DNA of 37,921 bases from an uncultured Lachnospiraceae bacterium (GCA_900551235.1 URUU01000017.1:1-37921), one strand, 5' to 3'. Shown: positions 1 through 7,746, numbered from the stretch's first letter. Notes: generated by a model not told the origin, from the letters alone. Program-made: numbers and translations.

Positions 1-253
1 GTCGGCTGATCGGGCGGATTTTCTTACCATAACGTTTTTCGTAGTAAGGGATGAGTTCTTTATAAGTCCAGTCCTGACGGAAATCGGTGATCAGAGGGAG
101 TTCATCAATTTTGAACTTTTGGTACTTGGGGGAGTGGGAATCATCGAAAGCCCATTGTTTGAGAGGAATATATCTGCAGATAAAATTTAAAAGCCAGCAG
201 ATTTGTTTATGTTGGTATTGAATTAACTGAAGTAAATAAAGTATAATGTTCAT
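1..253 (-). CDS. Transposase, N-terminal part (cut by window edge)
   Basis: A leftward open frame starts at 253 and runs off the left edge of the window, giving about 84 residues that begin MNIILYLLQLIQYQHKQ. The piece contains tracts such as ADDSHSPKYQKF-like and ITDFRQDWTYKEL and ends in a basic stretch (YYEKRYGKKIRPISR). I read it as the start of an insertion-sequence transposase because it lies in an AT-rich leader with its own regulatory structure beside a host gene, and the wording resembles transposases I associate with Lachnospiraceae. The family cannot be fixed from this fragment and no DDE residues are visible. The ATG at 253 is preferred over the in-frame ATG at 259 because AGGAG lies 7 bases upstream of 253 but only 2 bases from 259. 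Confidence 0.6.
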   Translation of the reverse strand, partial: MNIILYLLQLIQYQHKQICWLLNFICRYIPLKQWAFDDSHSPKYQKFKIDELPLITDFRQDWTYKELIPYYEKRYGKKIRPISR

Positions 254-345
254 GAGCATTGCTCCTTTGTTGGAAATGGTGTTTGTGGTGAACTCATTAT
301 ACTTCAAAAAGGGAGGTCAATGCTCTTTTTATTTGCAAACCTCCA
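254..345 (-). mobile_element. Insertion-sequence end and transposase leader
   Basis: This is the untranslated end of the element carrying the leftward transposase. On the minus strand it has a -10 match TATAAT (301-296) and a TTGACC (320-315) that is only 13 bases away, so the promoter is imperfect. GAGCATTG (325-318) plus CTCC (315-312) can pair with GGAG (265-262) plus CAATGCTC (261-254), which covers the ribosome site and start codons. GGAGGT at 312-317 and ACCTCC at 339-344 form another short inverted repeat and may mark the outer end near 344. Terminal repeats and target duplication cannot be confirmed because the other end is outside the window. Confidence 0.45.
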
Positions 346-449
346 ATAAATCAAGGTTTTAAAGGATTTAGAACAATAAAAAACAGGTAGTTTTTGACAC
401 TACCAAGATTTTGCCGGAGATCAATCATATTAAGAAATGAGGAATTTAT
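346..449 (+). promoter_or_regulatory. argH upstream region with orphan -35 box
   Basis: AT-rich gap between the insertion sequence and argH. It holds TTGACA at 394-399 inside a small hairpin (GGTAGT 386-391 with ACTACC 399-404). At 17 bases downstream the sequence is GAGATC, not a -10 box; the nearest AT-rich hexamers (426-433) are too far away. How argH is transcribed is therefore unclear. Confidence 0.25.
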
Positions 450-1838
450 ATGGCACAGTTATGGGGTGGACGTTTCACCAAAGAGACCGATCAGCTGGTT
501 TATAATTTTAATGCATCCATATCCTTCGATCAGAAGTTTTATAAACAGGATATCACGGGAAGCAGGGCACATGTGAAAATGCTGGCAGCACAGGGTATTC
601 TGACTGAGGCAGAGCGTGATCAGATCCTGGAAGGATTAGATGGCATTCTGCGTGATGTTGAGAATGGAACACTTAAGATCACAGATAAATACGAAGACAT
701 CCACAGCTTTGTAGAGGCAAATCTGATCGACCGCATCGGCGATGCCGGAAAAAAACTGCATACGGGACGCAGCCGCAACGACCAGGTTGCACTGGATATG
801 AAACTTTATACAAGAGACGAGATCGGTGAGATCGACAGACTGCTGAAAAAGCTTCTTGAGACACTGCTGGGCATTATGGAAGAAAATATTGAGACTTATA
901 TGCCGGGATTTACCCACCTGCAGAAAGCCCAGCCGATCACTCTGGCACATCATTTCGGGGCTTATTTTGAAATGTTCAAACGTGACAGACAAAGACTTGC
1001 CGATATTTATAAGAGAATGAATCTCTGCCCGCTTGGAAGCGGAGCGCTGGCAGGCACGACTTATCCGCTTGACCGCGAAATGACGGCACAGCTTCTGGGA
1101 TTTGACGGACCGACGTTAAACAGCATGGATTCTGTCTCCGACCGTGATTACCTGATCGAGCTGCTTTCGGCCATGTCCACGATCATGATGCATCTGAGCC
1201 GTTTCTGTGAGGAAATCATCCTCTGGAATTCCAATGAGTACCGTTTTGTGGAGATTGATGATGCCTACAGCACCGGAAGCAGTATTATGCCGCAAAAGAA
1301 AAACCCGGATATCGCTGAGCTGGTAAGAGGAAAGACAGGTCGTGTTTACGGGACACTGACTTCCATGCTGACTACAATGAAAGGTATTCCGCTGGCATAC
1401 AACAAAGACATGCAGGAGGACAAAGAGCTGACTTTTGATGCGATTGATACGGTAAAAGGCTGCATCGCCCTGTTTACCGGCATGGTTTCCACGATGAGTT
1501 TCCGCAAAGAAGTGATGGAAAAGAGTGCAAAAAACGGATTCACCAACGCAACCGATGCGGCAGATTATCTGGTAAACCATGGTGTGCCATTCCGTGATGC
1601 ACATGCTATCGTAGGACGTCTGGTACTTCTGTGCATTGACAAAGGTATTGCACTGGATGATCTGACACTGGAAGAATACAAAGAGATCAGCCCGGTATTT
1701 GAAGAGGATATTTATGAAGCGATCTCACTGAAAACCTGCGTGGAAAAGCGTCTGACGATCGGTGCTCCTGGTGCAGAAGCGATGAAGAAGGTAATCATGC
1801 TCGAAAAAAAATACTTGGAAGAAACAGAAAATTTATAA
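450..1838 (+). CDS. argH: Argininosuccinate lyase
   Basis: Cleaves argininosuccinate to arginine and fumarate, the last step of arginine biosynthesis, in the cytoplasm; the family acts as a homotetramer. The 462-residue length is typical. The fumarase/aspartase-superfamily signature GSSIMPQKKNP is at residues 276-286 and supplies the flexible catalytic serine loop. TGRSRNDQV (105-113) and the TH pair at 155-156 are the other two conserved regions. The ATG at 450 has GAGGAA just upstream. argG, which often precedes argH, is not visible: the gene is separated by about 100 bases from an insertion sequence pointing the other way. A perfect TTGACA lies at 394-399, but no -10 box sits at the usual distance. 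No terminator is evident before asd. Confidence 0.97.
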   Translation: MAQLWGGRFTKETDQLVYNFNASISFDQKFYKQDITGSRAHVKMLAAQGILTEAERDQILEGLDGILRDVENGTLKITDKYEDIHSFVEANLIDRIGDAGKKLHTGRSRNDQVALDMKLYTRDEIGEIDRLLKKLLETLLGIMEENIETYMPGFTHLQKAQPITLAHHFGAYFEMFKRDRQRLADIYKRMNLCPLGSGALAGTTYPLDREMTAQLLGFDGPTLNSMDSVSDRDYLIELLSAMSTIMMHLSRFCEEIILWNSNEYRFVEIDDAYSTGSSIMPQKKNPDIAELVRGKTGRVYGTLTSMLTTMKGIPLAYNKDMQEDKELTFDAIDTVKGCIALFTGMVSTMSFRKEVMEKSAKNGFTNATDAADYLVNHGVPFRDAHAIVGRLVLLCIDKGIALDDLTLEEYKEISPVFEEDIYEAISLKTCVEKRLTIGAPGAEAMKKVIMLEKKYLEETENL

Positions 1839-1845
1839 AAACCGC

Positions 1846-1874
1846 TTGATTTTTTTCCTGAAATAGGATAGGAT
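1846..1874 (+). promoter_or_regulatory. Probable sigma-70 type promoter of asd
   Basis: TTGATT (1846-1851), a 17-base spacer and TAGGAT (1869-1874). It lies in the argH-asd gap and would give a leader of about 80 bases. The leader holds a 9-base direct repeat, AAATGTCCG, at 1890-1898 and 1921-1929. Confidence 0.55.
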
Positions 1875-1961
1875 AGTTCGAGTAAAGACAAATGTCCGCA
1901 CGTAAAATACACGAACGATAAAATGTCCGTTGTAAATATATTATGAAATGAGGATTTGAAA

Positions 1962-3047
1962 ATGGAACAGAAATTAAGAGTCGGTATCCTTGGCGCAACC
2001 GGAATGGTAGGACAGCGTTTTATTTCCCTTCTGGAGAATCATCCATGGTTTGAAGTAACCACACTGGCAGCAAGCCCGAGAAGTGCAGGAAAGACATATG
2101 AAGAAGCAGTTGGCGGAAGATGGAAAATGGACACTCCGATGCCGGAAGCAGTAAAGAAGATCGTTGTCATGAATGTAAACGAAGTAGAAAAAGTTGCAGC
2201 AAACGTAGACTTCGTATTCTCAGCAGTAGACATGTCAAAAGATGAGATCAAAGCGATCGAAGAAGAATATGCGAAAACAGAGACACCGGTTGTTTCCAAC
2301 AACAGTGCCCATCGCTGGACACCGGATGTACCAATGGTTGTTCCGGAAATCAATCCACAGCATTTCGATGTGATCGAATCTCAGAAAAAACGTCTGGGAA
2401 CCAAAAAAGGTTTCGTGGCAGTAAAACCGAACTGCTCCATCCAGAGCTATGCACCGGTACTGACAGCATGGAAAGAGTTTGAACCGTACGAAGTGGTAGC
2501 TACTACTTACCAGGCGATCTCCGGAGCAGGAAAGACATTCAAAGACTGGCCGGAGATGGTAGAGAACATCATCCCGTACATCGGCGGTGAAGAAGAGAAG
2601 AGCGAGATGGAGCCGCTTCGCCTGTGGGGCGAAGTCAAAGACGGCGTGATCGTTCCGGCACAGAGCCCGGTCATCACATGCCAGTGCATCCGTGTTCCGG
2701 TTCTGAACGGACATACCGCAGCCGTTTTTGTGAAGTTCAAAAAGAAACCGACCAAAGAACAGCTGATCGAAAAACTGGTGAACTTCAAAGGACTTCCTCA
2801 GGAACTGGATCTGCCAAGTGCACCGAAGCAGTTCATCCAGTATATGGAAGAGGATAACCGTCCGCAGGTAAAACTGGATGTCAACTACGAAAACGGTATG
2901 GGTGTATCGGTTGGCCGTTTAAGAGAAGATAAAGTTTACGACTGGAAGTTCGTGGGACTGTCCCATAATACCGTCAGAGGAGCAGCAGGCGGAGCAGTTC
3001 TGTGTGCTGAGACACTGACAGCAAAGGGATACATCACAAAAAAATAA
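1962..3047 (+). CDS. asd: Aspartate-semialdehyde dehydrogenase
   Basis: Reduces aspartyl phosphate to aspartate semialdehyde with NADPH, the branch point to lysine, diaminopimelate, threonine and methionine. The 361-residue protein has the Rossmann nucleotide motif GATGMVGQ at 11-18, the active-site cysteine in KPNCSIQSY (Cys158) and the following TYQAISGAGK block (Gln184). A second conserved stretch, SHNTVRGAAGG, is near the C-terminus. Length and wording fit the archaeal/fungal-like Asd branch that is also common in Clostridia, not the shorter E. coli branch; this assignment is from memory of the family. The ATG at 1962 is preferred over an in-frame TTG at 1956 because GAGG ends 8 bases upstream. 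It has its own promoter and a strong terminator, so it appears monocistronic. Confidence 0.96.
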   Translation: MEQKLRVGILGATGMVGQRFISLLENHPWFEVTTLAASPRSAGKTYEEAVGGRWKMDTPMPEAVKKIVVMNVNEVEKVAANVDFVFSAVDMSKDEIKAIEEEYAKTETPVVSNNSAHRWTPDVPMVVPEINPQHFDVIESQKKRLGTKKGFVAVKPNCSIQSYAPVLTAWKEFEPYEVVATTYQAISGAGKTFKDWPEMVENIIPYIGGEEEKSEMEPLRLWGEVKDGVIVPAQSPVITCQCIRVPVLNGHTAAVFVKFKKKPTKEQLIEKLVNFKGLPQELDLPSAPKQFIQYMEEDNRPQVKLDVNYENGMGVSVGRLREDKVYDWKFVGLSHNTVRGAAGGAVLCAETLTAKGYITKK

Positions 3048-3072
3048 GAAAAACAGCAGGAACTGCTAATAT

Positions 3073-3114
3073 AAGAAGATGGTAGTGCAAAAAACACAGC
3101 CATCTTCTTTTTTT
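3073..3114 (+). terminator. Rho-independent terminator after asd
   Basis: Stem AAGAAGATGG (3073-3082) pairs with CCATCTTCTT (3100-3109) around a 17-base loop and runs into a T tract (3108-3114). Confidence 0.85.
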
Positions 3115-3116
3115 CC

Positions 3117-3145
3117 TTGTATTTTAATTCAGATTCCATTACAAT
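3117..3145 (+). promoter_or_regulatory. Probable promoter of the ABC transporter/topB unit
   Basis: TTGTAT (3117-3122), 17-base spacer, TACAAT (3140-3145). It begins immediately after the asd terminator, so the two units are insulated by only a few bases. A second TATAAT at 3183-3188 is too close to the start codon to be used by this gene. Confidence 0.5.
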
Positions 3146-3189
3146 AAGATGACAGAAAAGTCACTTTATTTACAGGTGGGATATAATAG

Positions 3190-4077
3190 ATGATAAGGAT
3201 AAAAAATCTGACAAAGGATTATGGCGCAAACAGAGGCGTCTTTGATCTTTCTTTTGAAGTGCAGGATGCAGAGACCTTTGGGCTGCTTGGACTTAGGGGA
3301 GCAGGAAAGACAACCGTACTTCAGATTTTGATGGGATTTTCGGAAGCTTCTTCCGGAAGGTGTACGGTACATGCAAAGAACTGCTGGAAACAGACGGTGG
3401 GAATCAAGTGTTTTACCGGCTATCTGCCGCAGAAGATTTCATTTCCGGAAAATATGACCGGTCTGACTTTTTTTCAGTTTTTAGCGGGTATGCGCGGACT
3501 GAAAAGTCTGGAAAAAGCGATCCGGACGGCAGAACATTTTGAGCTGGATACTTCAAAAAAGATCCGGAAAATGAATCCGGAAGAAAAAAAGGAGCTGGCA
3601 GTTTCGGCTGCACTTCTGCATGATCCGCAGGTGCTGCTTCTGGATGAACCGGATATGGATCTGGGAGCCAATGCACAGGTGCGGCTGATGGAACTGATCC
3701 TTCAGGAAAAAAGCAGAGGAAAAACAATTTTACTGTGTACGGAGCGTTTTTCAACAGCAGAGCGTATGTGCGACCGGATCGGCATTTTGAAACGGGGCAG
3801 TCTGGTCAATCTGGATAATGTATCTGCGATACGCAGGGCATGCAGAAAGGTGTTCTGCATCAGTTTCCGCGATGAACAGGAAGCGATCCGTTTTGTAAGA
3901 CAGGAGAATTTTGAAGTTTTGAGTAAAAACGGTGCGCAGCTCTCGGTTGCTTTTTCTGAAGAAGTACAGACTTTTATTGAAGCACTTTCCAGATATCATG
4001 TACTGACACTGGAAAATATACCACAGACATTAGACGAAACGTTTTCTTATTTATATGGAGGTGACTTCCGTGATTAG
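3190..4077 (+). CDS. ABC transporter ATP-binding protein with degenerate signature motif
   Basis: A 295-residue nucleotide-binding subunit that would energise the permease encoded next to it at the inner membrane face; the substrate is unknown. Walker A is GLRGAGKTT (34-42), the Q-loop glutamine is Gln81 and Walker B plus the catalytic glutamate is VLLLDEP (148-154). The D-loop follows as DMDLGA. Two motifs are abnormal. Where LSGGQ is expected the sequence is KMNPEEKKELAVSAAL (127-142), and the H-loop histidine position reads CTERF with Glu185 instead. The C-terminal third resembles the extension of ABC-2/NatA-type exporters. The ATG at 3190 has AGGTGGG upstream. Its stop overlaps the permease start. 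It may be a low-activity or partner-dependent ATPase; that is inference. Confidence 0.85.
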   Translation: MIRIKNLTKDYGANRGVFDLSFEVQDAETFGLLGLRGAGKTTVLQILMGFSEASSGRCTVHAKNCWKQTVGIKCFTGYLPQKISFPENMTGLTFFQFLAGMRGLKSLEKAIRTAEHFELDTSKKIRKMNPEEKKELAVSAALLHDPQVLLLDEPDMDLGANAQVRLMELILQEKSRGKTILLCTERFSTAERMCDRIGILKRGSLVNLDNVSAIRRACRKVFCISFRDEQEAIRFVRQENFEVLSKNGAQLSVAFSEEVQTFIEALSRYHVLTLENIPQTLDETFSYLYGGDFRD

Positions 4078-4843
4078 CATTCCGGTTCTGAAGAAAAATA
4101 TAATGGAGTTTGTTCGTCTGTGGTCTGTTGTGACGGTTGTTCTGCTGGTATCCCTGGTTTTTCTGATCGGAACGTATGCTCCGGATGGAAAGGCTCTGAT
4201 CATGGAGACTGCTTTTGGGGACGGGATTACGGACCACTCCCTGAATGGGATTCTTGGCACCTGCTTTTTTGAATGGATACTCAGTCTTGTGCCGTTTGTC
4301 TATGTGATCCTGGCAGCGGCAGAGCTGGCAGCAGGGGGGCTGGAAAGCGGGGAGTTGTCCTGGATCATGTCTGCTCCGACAAAGCGGAAAAGGATTTTAT
4401 TTACACAGATTTATTTTCTGGGGATCAGTCTGTTTTCAATGTTTTTCCTGACAGCGGTTACCGGATTGATCTGCGGGTTTTTATTGCAGCCTCAGCATTT
4501 TGAAGCAGCCGGATTTATTCTGCTGTGTCTGGGGGGATTTTGTCTGCATTTTTGTCTTGGAGGTGCGGCGATGCTGATCTCATGTCTGGGAAGTGACAAG
4601 GCAGTTGCCGTTGTGACAGCGGCGGGCGTGCCGGCTTTCTTTTTTGTGCTGCGGCAGCTTGCAAAGATCGGAGGTATTTTTTCATATTTAAATTATACAA
4701 CTGTCTTTTCGCTGTACCGGGCAGATGACGTGTTGGATGGGGGGATTTTTTTTGCGTGGAAATATCCTTTCCTGCTTCTTACAGGAGTGATCCTGTACTG
4801 GGTTTCCATGCAGATATTTGAAAAGCGGGATCTGCCGCTTTAA
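4070..4843 (+). CDS. ABC-2 type membrane permease
   Basis: A 257-residue hydrophobic protein with about six membrane segments. The first (near residues 16-34) begins after the short cytoplasmic end VISIPVLKKN, and the last runs through YPFLLLTGVILYW. A large loop with YAPDGK and FGDGITDH follows segment 1, as in ABC-2 exporters such as NatB-like proteins. It should be the channel partner of the ATPase just upstream. The start is set at GTG 4070 because GGAGGTGA lies 5 bases before it; the in-frame ATG at 4055 lacks a ribosome site. It overlaps the ATPase gene by 8 bases. The transported substrate cannot be inferred and I recognise no specific family name. Confidence 0.75.
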   Translation: MISIPVLKKNIMEFVRLWSVVTVVLLVSLVFLIGTYAPDGKALIMETAFGDGITDHSLNGILGTCFFEWILSLVPFVYVILAAAELAAGGLESGELSWIMSAPTKRKRILFTQIYFLGISLFSMFFLTAVTGLICGFLLQPQHFEAAGFILLCLGGFCLHFCLGGAAMLISCLGSDKAVAVVTAAGVPAFFFVLRQLAKIGGIFSYLNYTTVFSLYRADDVLDGGIFFAWKYPFLLLTGVILYWVSMQIFEKRDLPL

Positions 4844-4858
4844 AAGAGGAGTAAATAA

Positions 4859-6889
4859 TTGAAATCATTATATATAACAGAAAAACCAAGCGTTGCACAG
4901 GAATTTGCAAAGGCACTGAAAATACAGGCTGCACGCAGGGATGGATATCTGGAGGGTGAAGAAGCAGTCGTTACCTGGTGCGTCGGACATCTTGTGACGA
5001 TGAGTTATCCGGATGTATACGATGAACGTTATGCCAGATGGAGTTTACAGACATTGCCGTTTCTGCCGGAAAAATTTCTGTATGAAGTGATTCCCGCAAC
5101 GAAAAAACAGTTTAAAATTGTGAGCGGTCTTTTGAACCGGAAGGATATTGATATTATTTATGTCTGTACGGACTCCGGGCGTGAAGGAGAATACATATAC
5201 CGTCTGGTGGAGCAGGAAGCACATGTACAGGGCAAAGAAAGACGGCGTGTCTGGATTGATTCTCAGACGGAAGAAGAGATCCTTCACGGGATACGGACAG
5301 CGAAAGATCTTTCCGAATACGATAACCTTGCAAATGCAGCGTATCTGCGTGCCAAAGAAGATTATCTGATGGGAATCAATTTTTCAAGGCTTTTAAGCCT
5401 CAAATACGGACAGACCATCTCACGATATACAGGAACCCGTTTTACGGTCATATCGGTCGGCAGAGTCATGACCTGTGTCCTTGGCATGATCGTGCGCAGA
5501 GAGAGGGAGATCCGACAGTTTGTAAAAAGACCGTTTTACCGCGTTCTTGCATCCATGGACTGTGATGGGGCAGCCCTGGAAGGAGAATTCCGGGCAGTGA
5601 AGGGCTCTGCTTACTATCAGTCACCGAAGCTCTACAAAGAAAACGGATTTTCAAAAAAAGAAGATGCAAAAGAACTGATCCGGGAACTGGGGCAGCCAGA
5701 ACCCGTACAGGCGGTGCTTGAAAAGCTGGAGCGGAAAAAAGAAAACAAAAATCCGCCCCTGCTGTATAATCTGGCAGAACTTCAGAATGACTGTTCCAGA
5801 CGCTACAAGATCAGTCCGGATGAGACACTTAAGATCGTACAGGAACTTTATGAAAAGAAGCTGGTAACGTATCCGAGAACGGATGCCAGAGTGCTCTCTT
5901 CCGCAGTTGCAAAAGAAATACAGAAAAATATCCGGGGACTGGCATCTTTTGCCCCGTTGCAGCAGTATGCGCAGGAAGTACTGGGAAAAGATGCATGGAA
6001 AAAGATTGCCTCGACGCGCTACGTCAATGACAAACAGATTACAGATCATTATGCGATCATCCCGACCGGACAGGGACTTGGGGCACTGCGCAGCCTCAAA
6101 CCGCTCTCAGCGAAAGTATATGAACTGATCGCAAGAAGATTTTTAAGTGTATTTTATCCACCGGCTGTTTATCAGAAAACAAGTCTTGCAGTAAAAATAA
6201 AAAAAGAAAGCTTCTTTTCCAGTTTCCGCCTGCTGCTGTCGGAAGGATATCTGAAAGTTGCAGGTATGCCTGCAGAGAGCCGGAAAAAAGAGGATGGCAC
6301 CGAGGAAGTAAAATGTGATGAAAAATTACTTCTGGCACTGCAAAACTGTAAAAAAGGTGCTATACTGGATGTGAAAGGCTTCACGATCAAAGAAGGGGAG
6401 ACATCACCGCCAAAACGTTATACCTCCGGCTCTATGATCCTTGCCATGGAAAATGCAGGACAACTGATCGAAGATGAAGAGCTCCGGGCACAGATCAAAG
6501 GAAGCGGAATCGGAACAAGCGCGACCAGGGCGGAGATCCTCAGAAAACTGGAAGCAAATAAATACATAGGACTGAATAAAAAAACACAGGTACTCTCACC
6601 GACACAACTGGGAGAAATGATCTTTGACGTGGTGGATCAGTCCATACGTTCCCTGCTGAACCCGGAACTGACTGCAAGCTGGGAGAAAGGTCTTACCTAT
6701 GTGGCAGAAGGCACGATCACGCCTAAGGAGTACATGCAGAAGCTGGAAGGCTTTATCCGGCGCAGAACCGATGTTGTGCTTTCCGGAAACAGCCAGTATG
6801 CACTGCAGAAGTTGTTTGACGCATCAGCTATTTTTTATGTAAAACCGCAGAAGCGGACAACAGGAGGTAAAAAAGATGGAAACATGTAA
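4859..6889 (+). CDS. topB: DNA topoisomerase III (type IA)
   Basis: Relaxes and decatenates DNA by passing one strand through a transient break in another. The 676-residue protein opens with the TOPRIM strand SLYITEKPSVAQ (Glu8) and has the acidic TOPRIM motif TDSGREGEYIYRL at 104-116. The catalytic tyrosine is Tyr338 in VTYPRTDAR. The TOPRIM motif reads D-S-G where the classical enzyme has D-x-D, as in a frequent Gram-positive variant I remember with TDAGREGE. GSGIGTSATRAEIL later in the chain is the conserved domain-closing motif. No C-terminal zinc fingers are present. The TTG start at 4859 is supported by AGAGGAG 7 bases upstream. It sits 15 bases after the permease and overlaps the next gene, so it is probably cotranscribed with both. 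Confidence 0.93.
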   Translation: MKSLYITEKPSVAQEFAKALKIQAARRDGYLEGEEAVVTWCVGHLVTMSYPDVYDERYARWSLQTLPFLPEKFLYEVIPATKKQFKIVSGLLNRKDIDIIYVCTDSGREGEYIYRLVEQEAHVQGKERRRVWIDSQTEEEILHGIRTAKDLSEYDNLANAAYLRAKEDYLMGINFSRLLSLKYGQTISRYTGTRFTVISVGRVMTCVLGMIVRREREIRQFVKRPFYRVLASMDCDGAALEGEFRAVKGSAYYQSPKLYKENGFSKKEDAKELIRELGQPEPVQAVLEKLERKKENKNPPLLYNLAELQNDCSRRYKISPDETLKIVQELYEKKLVTYPRTDARVLSSAVAKEIQKNIRGLASFAPLQQYAQEVLGKDAWKKIASTRYVNDKQITDHYAIIPTGQGLGALRSLKPLSAKVYELIARRFLSVFYPPAVYQKTSLAVKIKKESFFSSFRLLLSEGYLKVAGMPAESRKKEDGTEEVKCDEKLLLALQNCKKGAILDVKGFTIKEGETSPPKRYTSGSMILAMENAGQLIEDEELRAQIKGSGIGTSATRAEILRKLEANKYIGLNKKTQVLSPTQLGEMIFDVVDQSIRSLLNPELTASWEKGLTYVAEGTITPKEYMQKLEGFIRRRTDVVLSGNSQYALQKLFDASAIFYVKPQKRTTGGKKDGNM

Positions 6890-7550
6890 AATCAAAAATC
6901 TTTATAATCTGGATGAAACGATTGCAAAAGAACTGTTTGAAGGTGCAGTCTATCCCTGGGAAGTACTTCCGAAGATCGGTGATTTTATCAAAAAACTGGG
7001 TGCATCCTTAAGTGAAGAAGAATATGAAAAACGCGGTGAAGATATCTGGGTCGCAAAATCAGCGACCGTGGCACCGACCGCTTATATCCACGGACCGGCG
7101 ATCATCGGAAAGGAAGCGGAAGTTCGTCACTGCGCCTTTATCCGCGGCAATGCGATCGTGGGAGAGGGAGCTGTTGTCGGCAACTCCACGGAACTGAAAA
7201 ATGTGGTTTTGTTTAACAAAGTACAGGTTCCGCACTATAATTATGTCGGAGATTCCATCCTTGGATATAAGGCACATATGGGAGCCGGTTCCATCACATC
7301 CAATGTAAAATCTGACAAAAAGCTGGTAATCGTCAAAGACGGAAAAGGTCATCGCATCGAGACCGGACGGAAAAAATTCGGTGCCATGATCGGCGATAAC
7401 GTAGAAGTAGGCTGCGGTTCTATTCTGAATCCGGGAACGGTTGTCGGACCATATACGAATATTTATCCGCTTTCTTCTGTAAGGGAAGTGATTCCGGCAC
7501 ACAGCATTTATAAAAAACGCGGTGAAGTGGCAGAAAAAACAGAGGACTGA
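6876..7550 (+). CDS. Left-handed beta-helix (hexapeptide repeat) protein, GlmU C-terminal-like
   Basis: A 224-residue protein built mostly of hexapeptide repeats from about residue 65 to 205 (for example AIIGKEAEVR, AIVGEGAVVG, VEVGCGSILN, TVVGPYTNIY), the fold of acyl- and nucleotidyl-transferase trimers. The stretch GYKAHMGAGSITSNVKSDK resembles the acetyltransferase half of GlmU, which is why such proteins are often labelled UDP-N-acetylglucosamine diphosphorylase. The pyrophosphorylase domain itself is missing, so true GlmU function is not supported. A small N-terminal helical part (LYNLDETIAKELFEGA) comes first. The ATG at 6876 has AGGAGG upstream and overlaps topB by 14 bases, implying translational coupling. 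Substrate unknown. Confidence 0.8.
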   Translation: METCKIKNLYNLDETIAKELFEGAVYPWEVLPKIGDFIKKLGASLSEEEYEKRGEDIWVAKSATVAPTAYIHGPAIIGKEAEVRHCAFIRGNAIVGEGAVVGNSTELKNVVLFNKVQVPHYNYVGDSILGYKAHMGAGSITSNVKSDKKLVIVKDGKGHRIETGRKKFGAMIGDNVEVGCGSILNPGTVVGPYTNIYPLSSVREVIPAHSIYKKRGEVAEKTED

Positions 7551-7568
7551 CATCAAAAGAAAACAGTA

Positions 7569-7597
7569 TTGACAATAAGTGGAGAAAGATATATAGT
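7569..7597 (+). promoter_or_regulatory. Near-consensus promoter upstream of recA (distal)
   Basis: TTGACA (7569-7574), exactly 17 bases, TATAGT (7592-7597). The predicted start near 7604 lies inside a perfect palindrome (7598-7625). No gene starts directly after it; recA begins about 190 bases downstream behind its own promoter. Confidence 0.55.
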
Positions 7598-7625
7598 AAA
7601 GGAAGGACAGATCTGTCCTTCCTTT
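7598..7625. terminator. Perfect 28-base palindrome; bidirectional terminator-like or operator
   Basis: AAAGGAAGGACAGA at 7598-7611 is followed directly by its exact reverse complement (7612-7625), with a T run ending at 7626. It could terminate the topB unit or act as a protein-binding site at the start of the distal promoter's transcript. The T run is short and partly within the stem. Confidence 0.55.
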
Positions 7626-7688
7626 TGGCGTTTCAGCCGCAGATTCCCGAACCTATGGAATATAAAAGATTTGCCTGCACTTTTTTTG

Positions 7689-7717
7689 TTGACATTTAAA
7701 AAAATATATATTATTAT
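7689..7717 (+). promoter_or_regulatory. recA promoter (proximal)
   Basis: TTGACA (7689-7694), 17-base AT-rich spacer, TATTAT (7712-7717). Start site expected near 7724, just before the SOS box. Confidence 0.8.
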
Positions 7718-7732
7718 GGTAAAAGGAAAAAA

Positions 7733-7746
7733 CGAACATAAGTTCG
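7733..7746. promoter_or_regulatory. LexA/DinR SOS box
   Basis: CGAACATAAGTTCG is a perfect match to the Gram-positive SOS operator CGAAC-N4-GTTCG. It sits about 10 bases downstream of the expected recA start site, where bound LexA would block transcription until DNA damage. Confidence 0.9.

Noticed and set aside
1875..1961. Lysine riboswitch before asd
   Set aside because: The leader is under 100 bases and shows none of the multi-helix lysine element.
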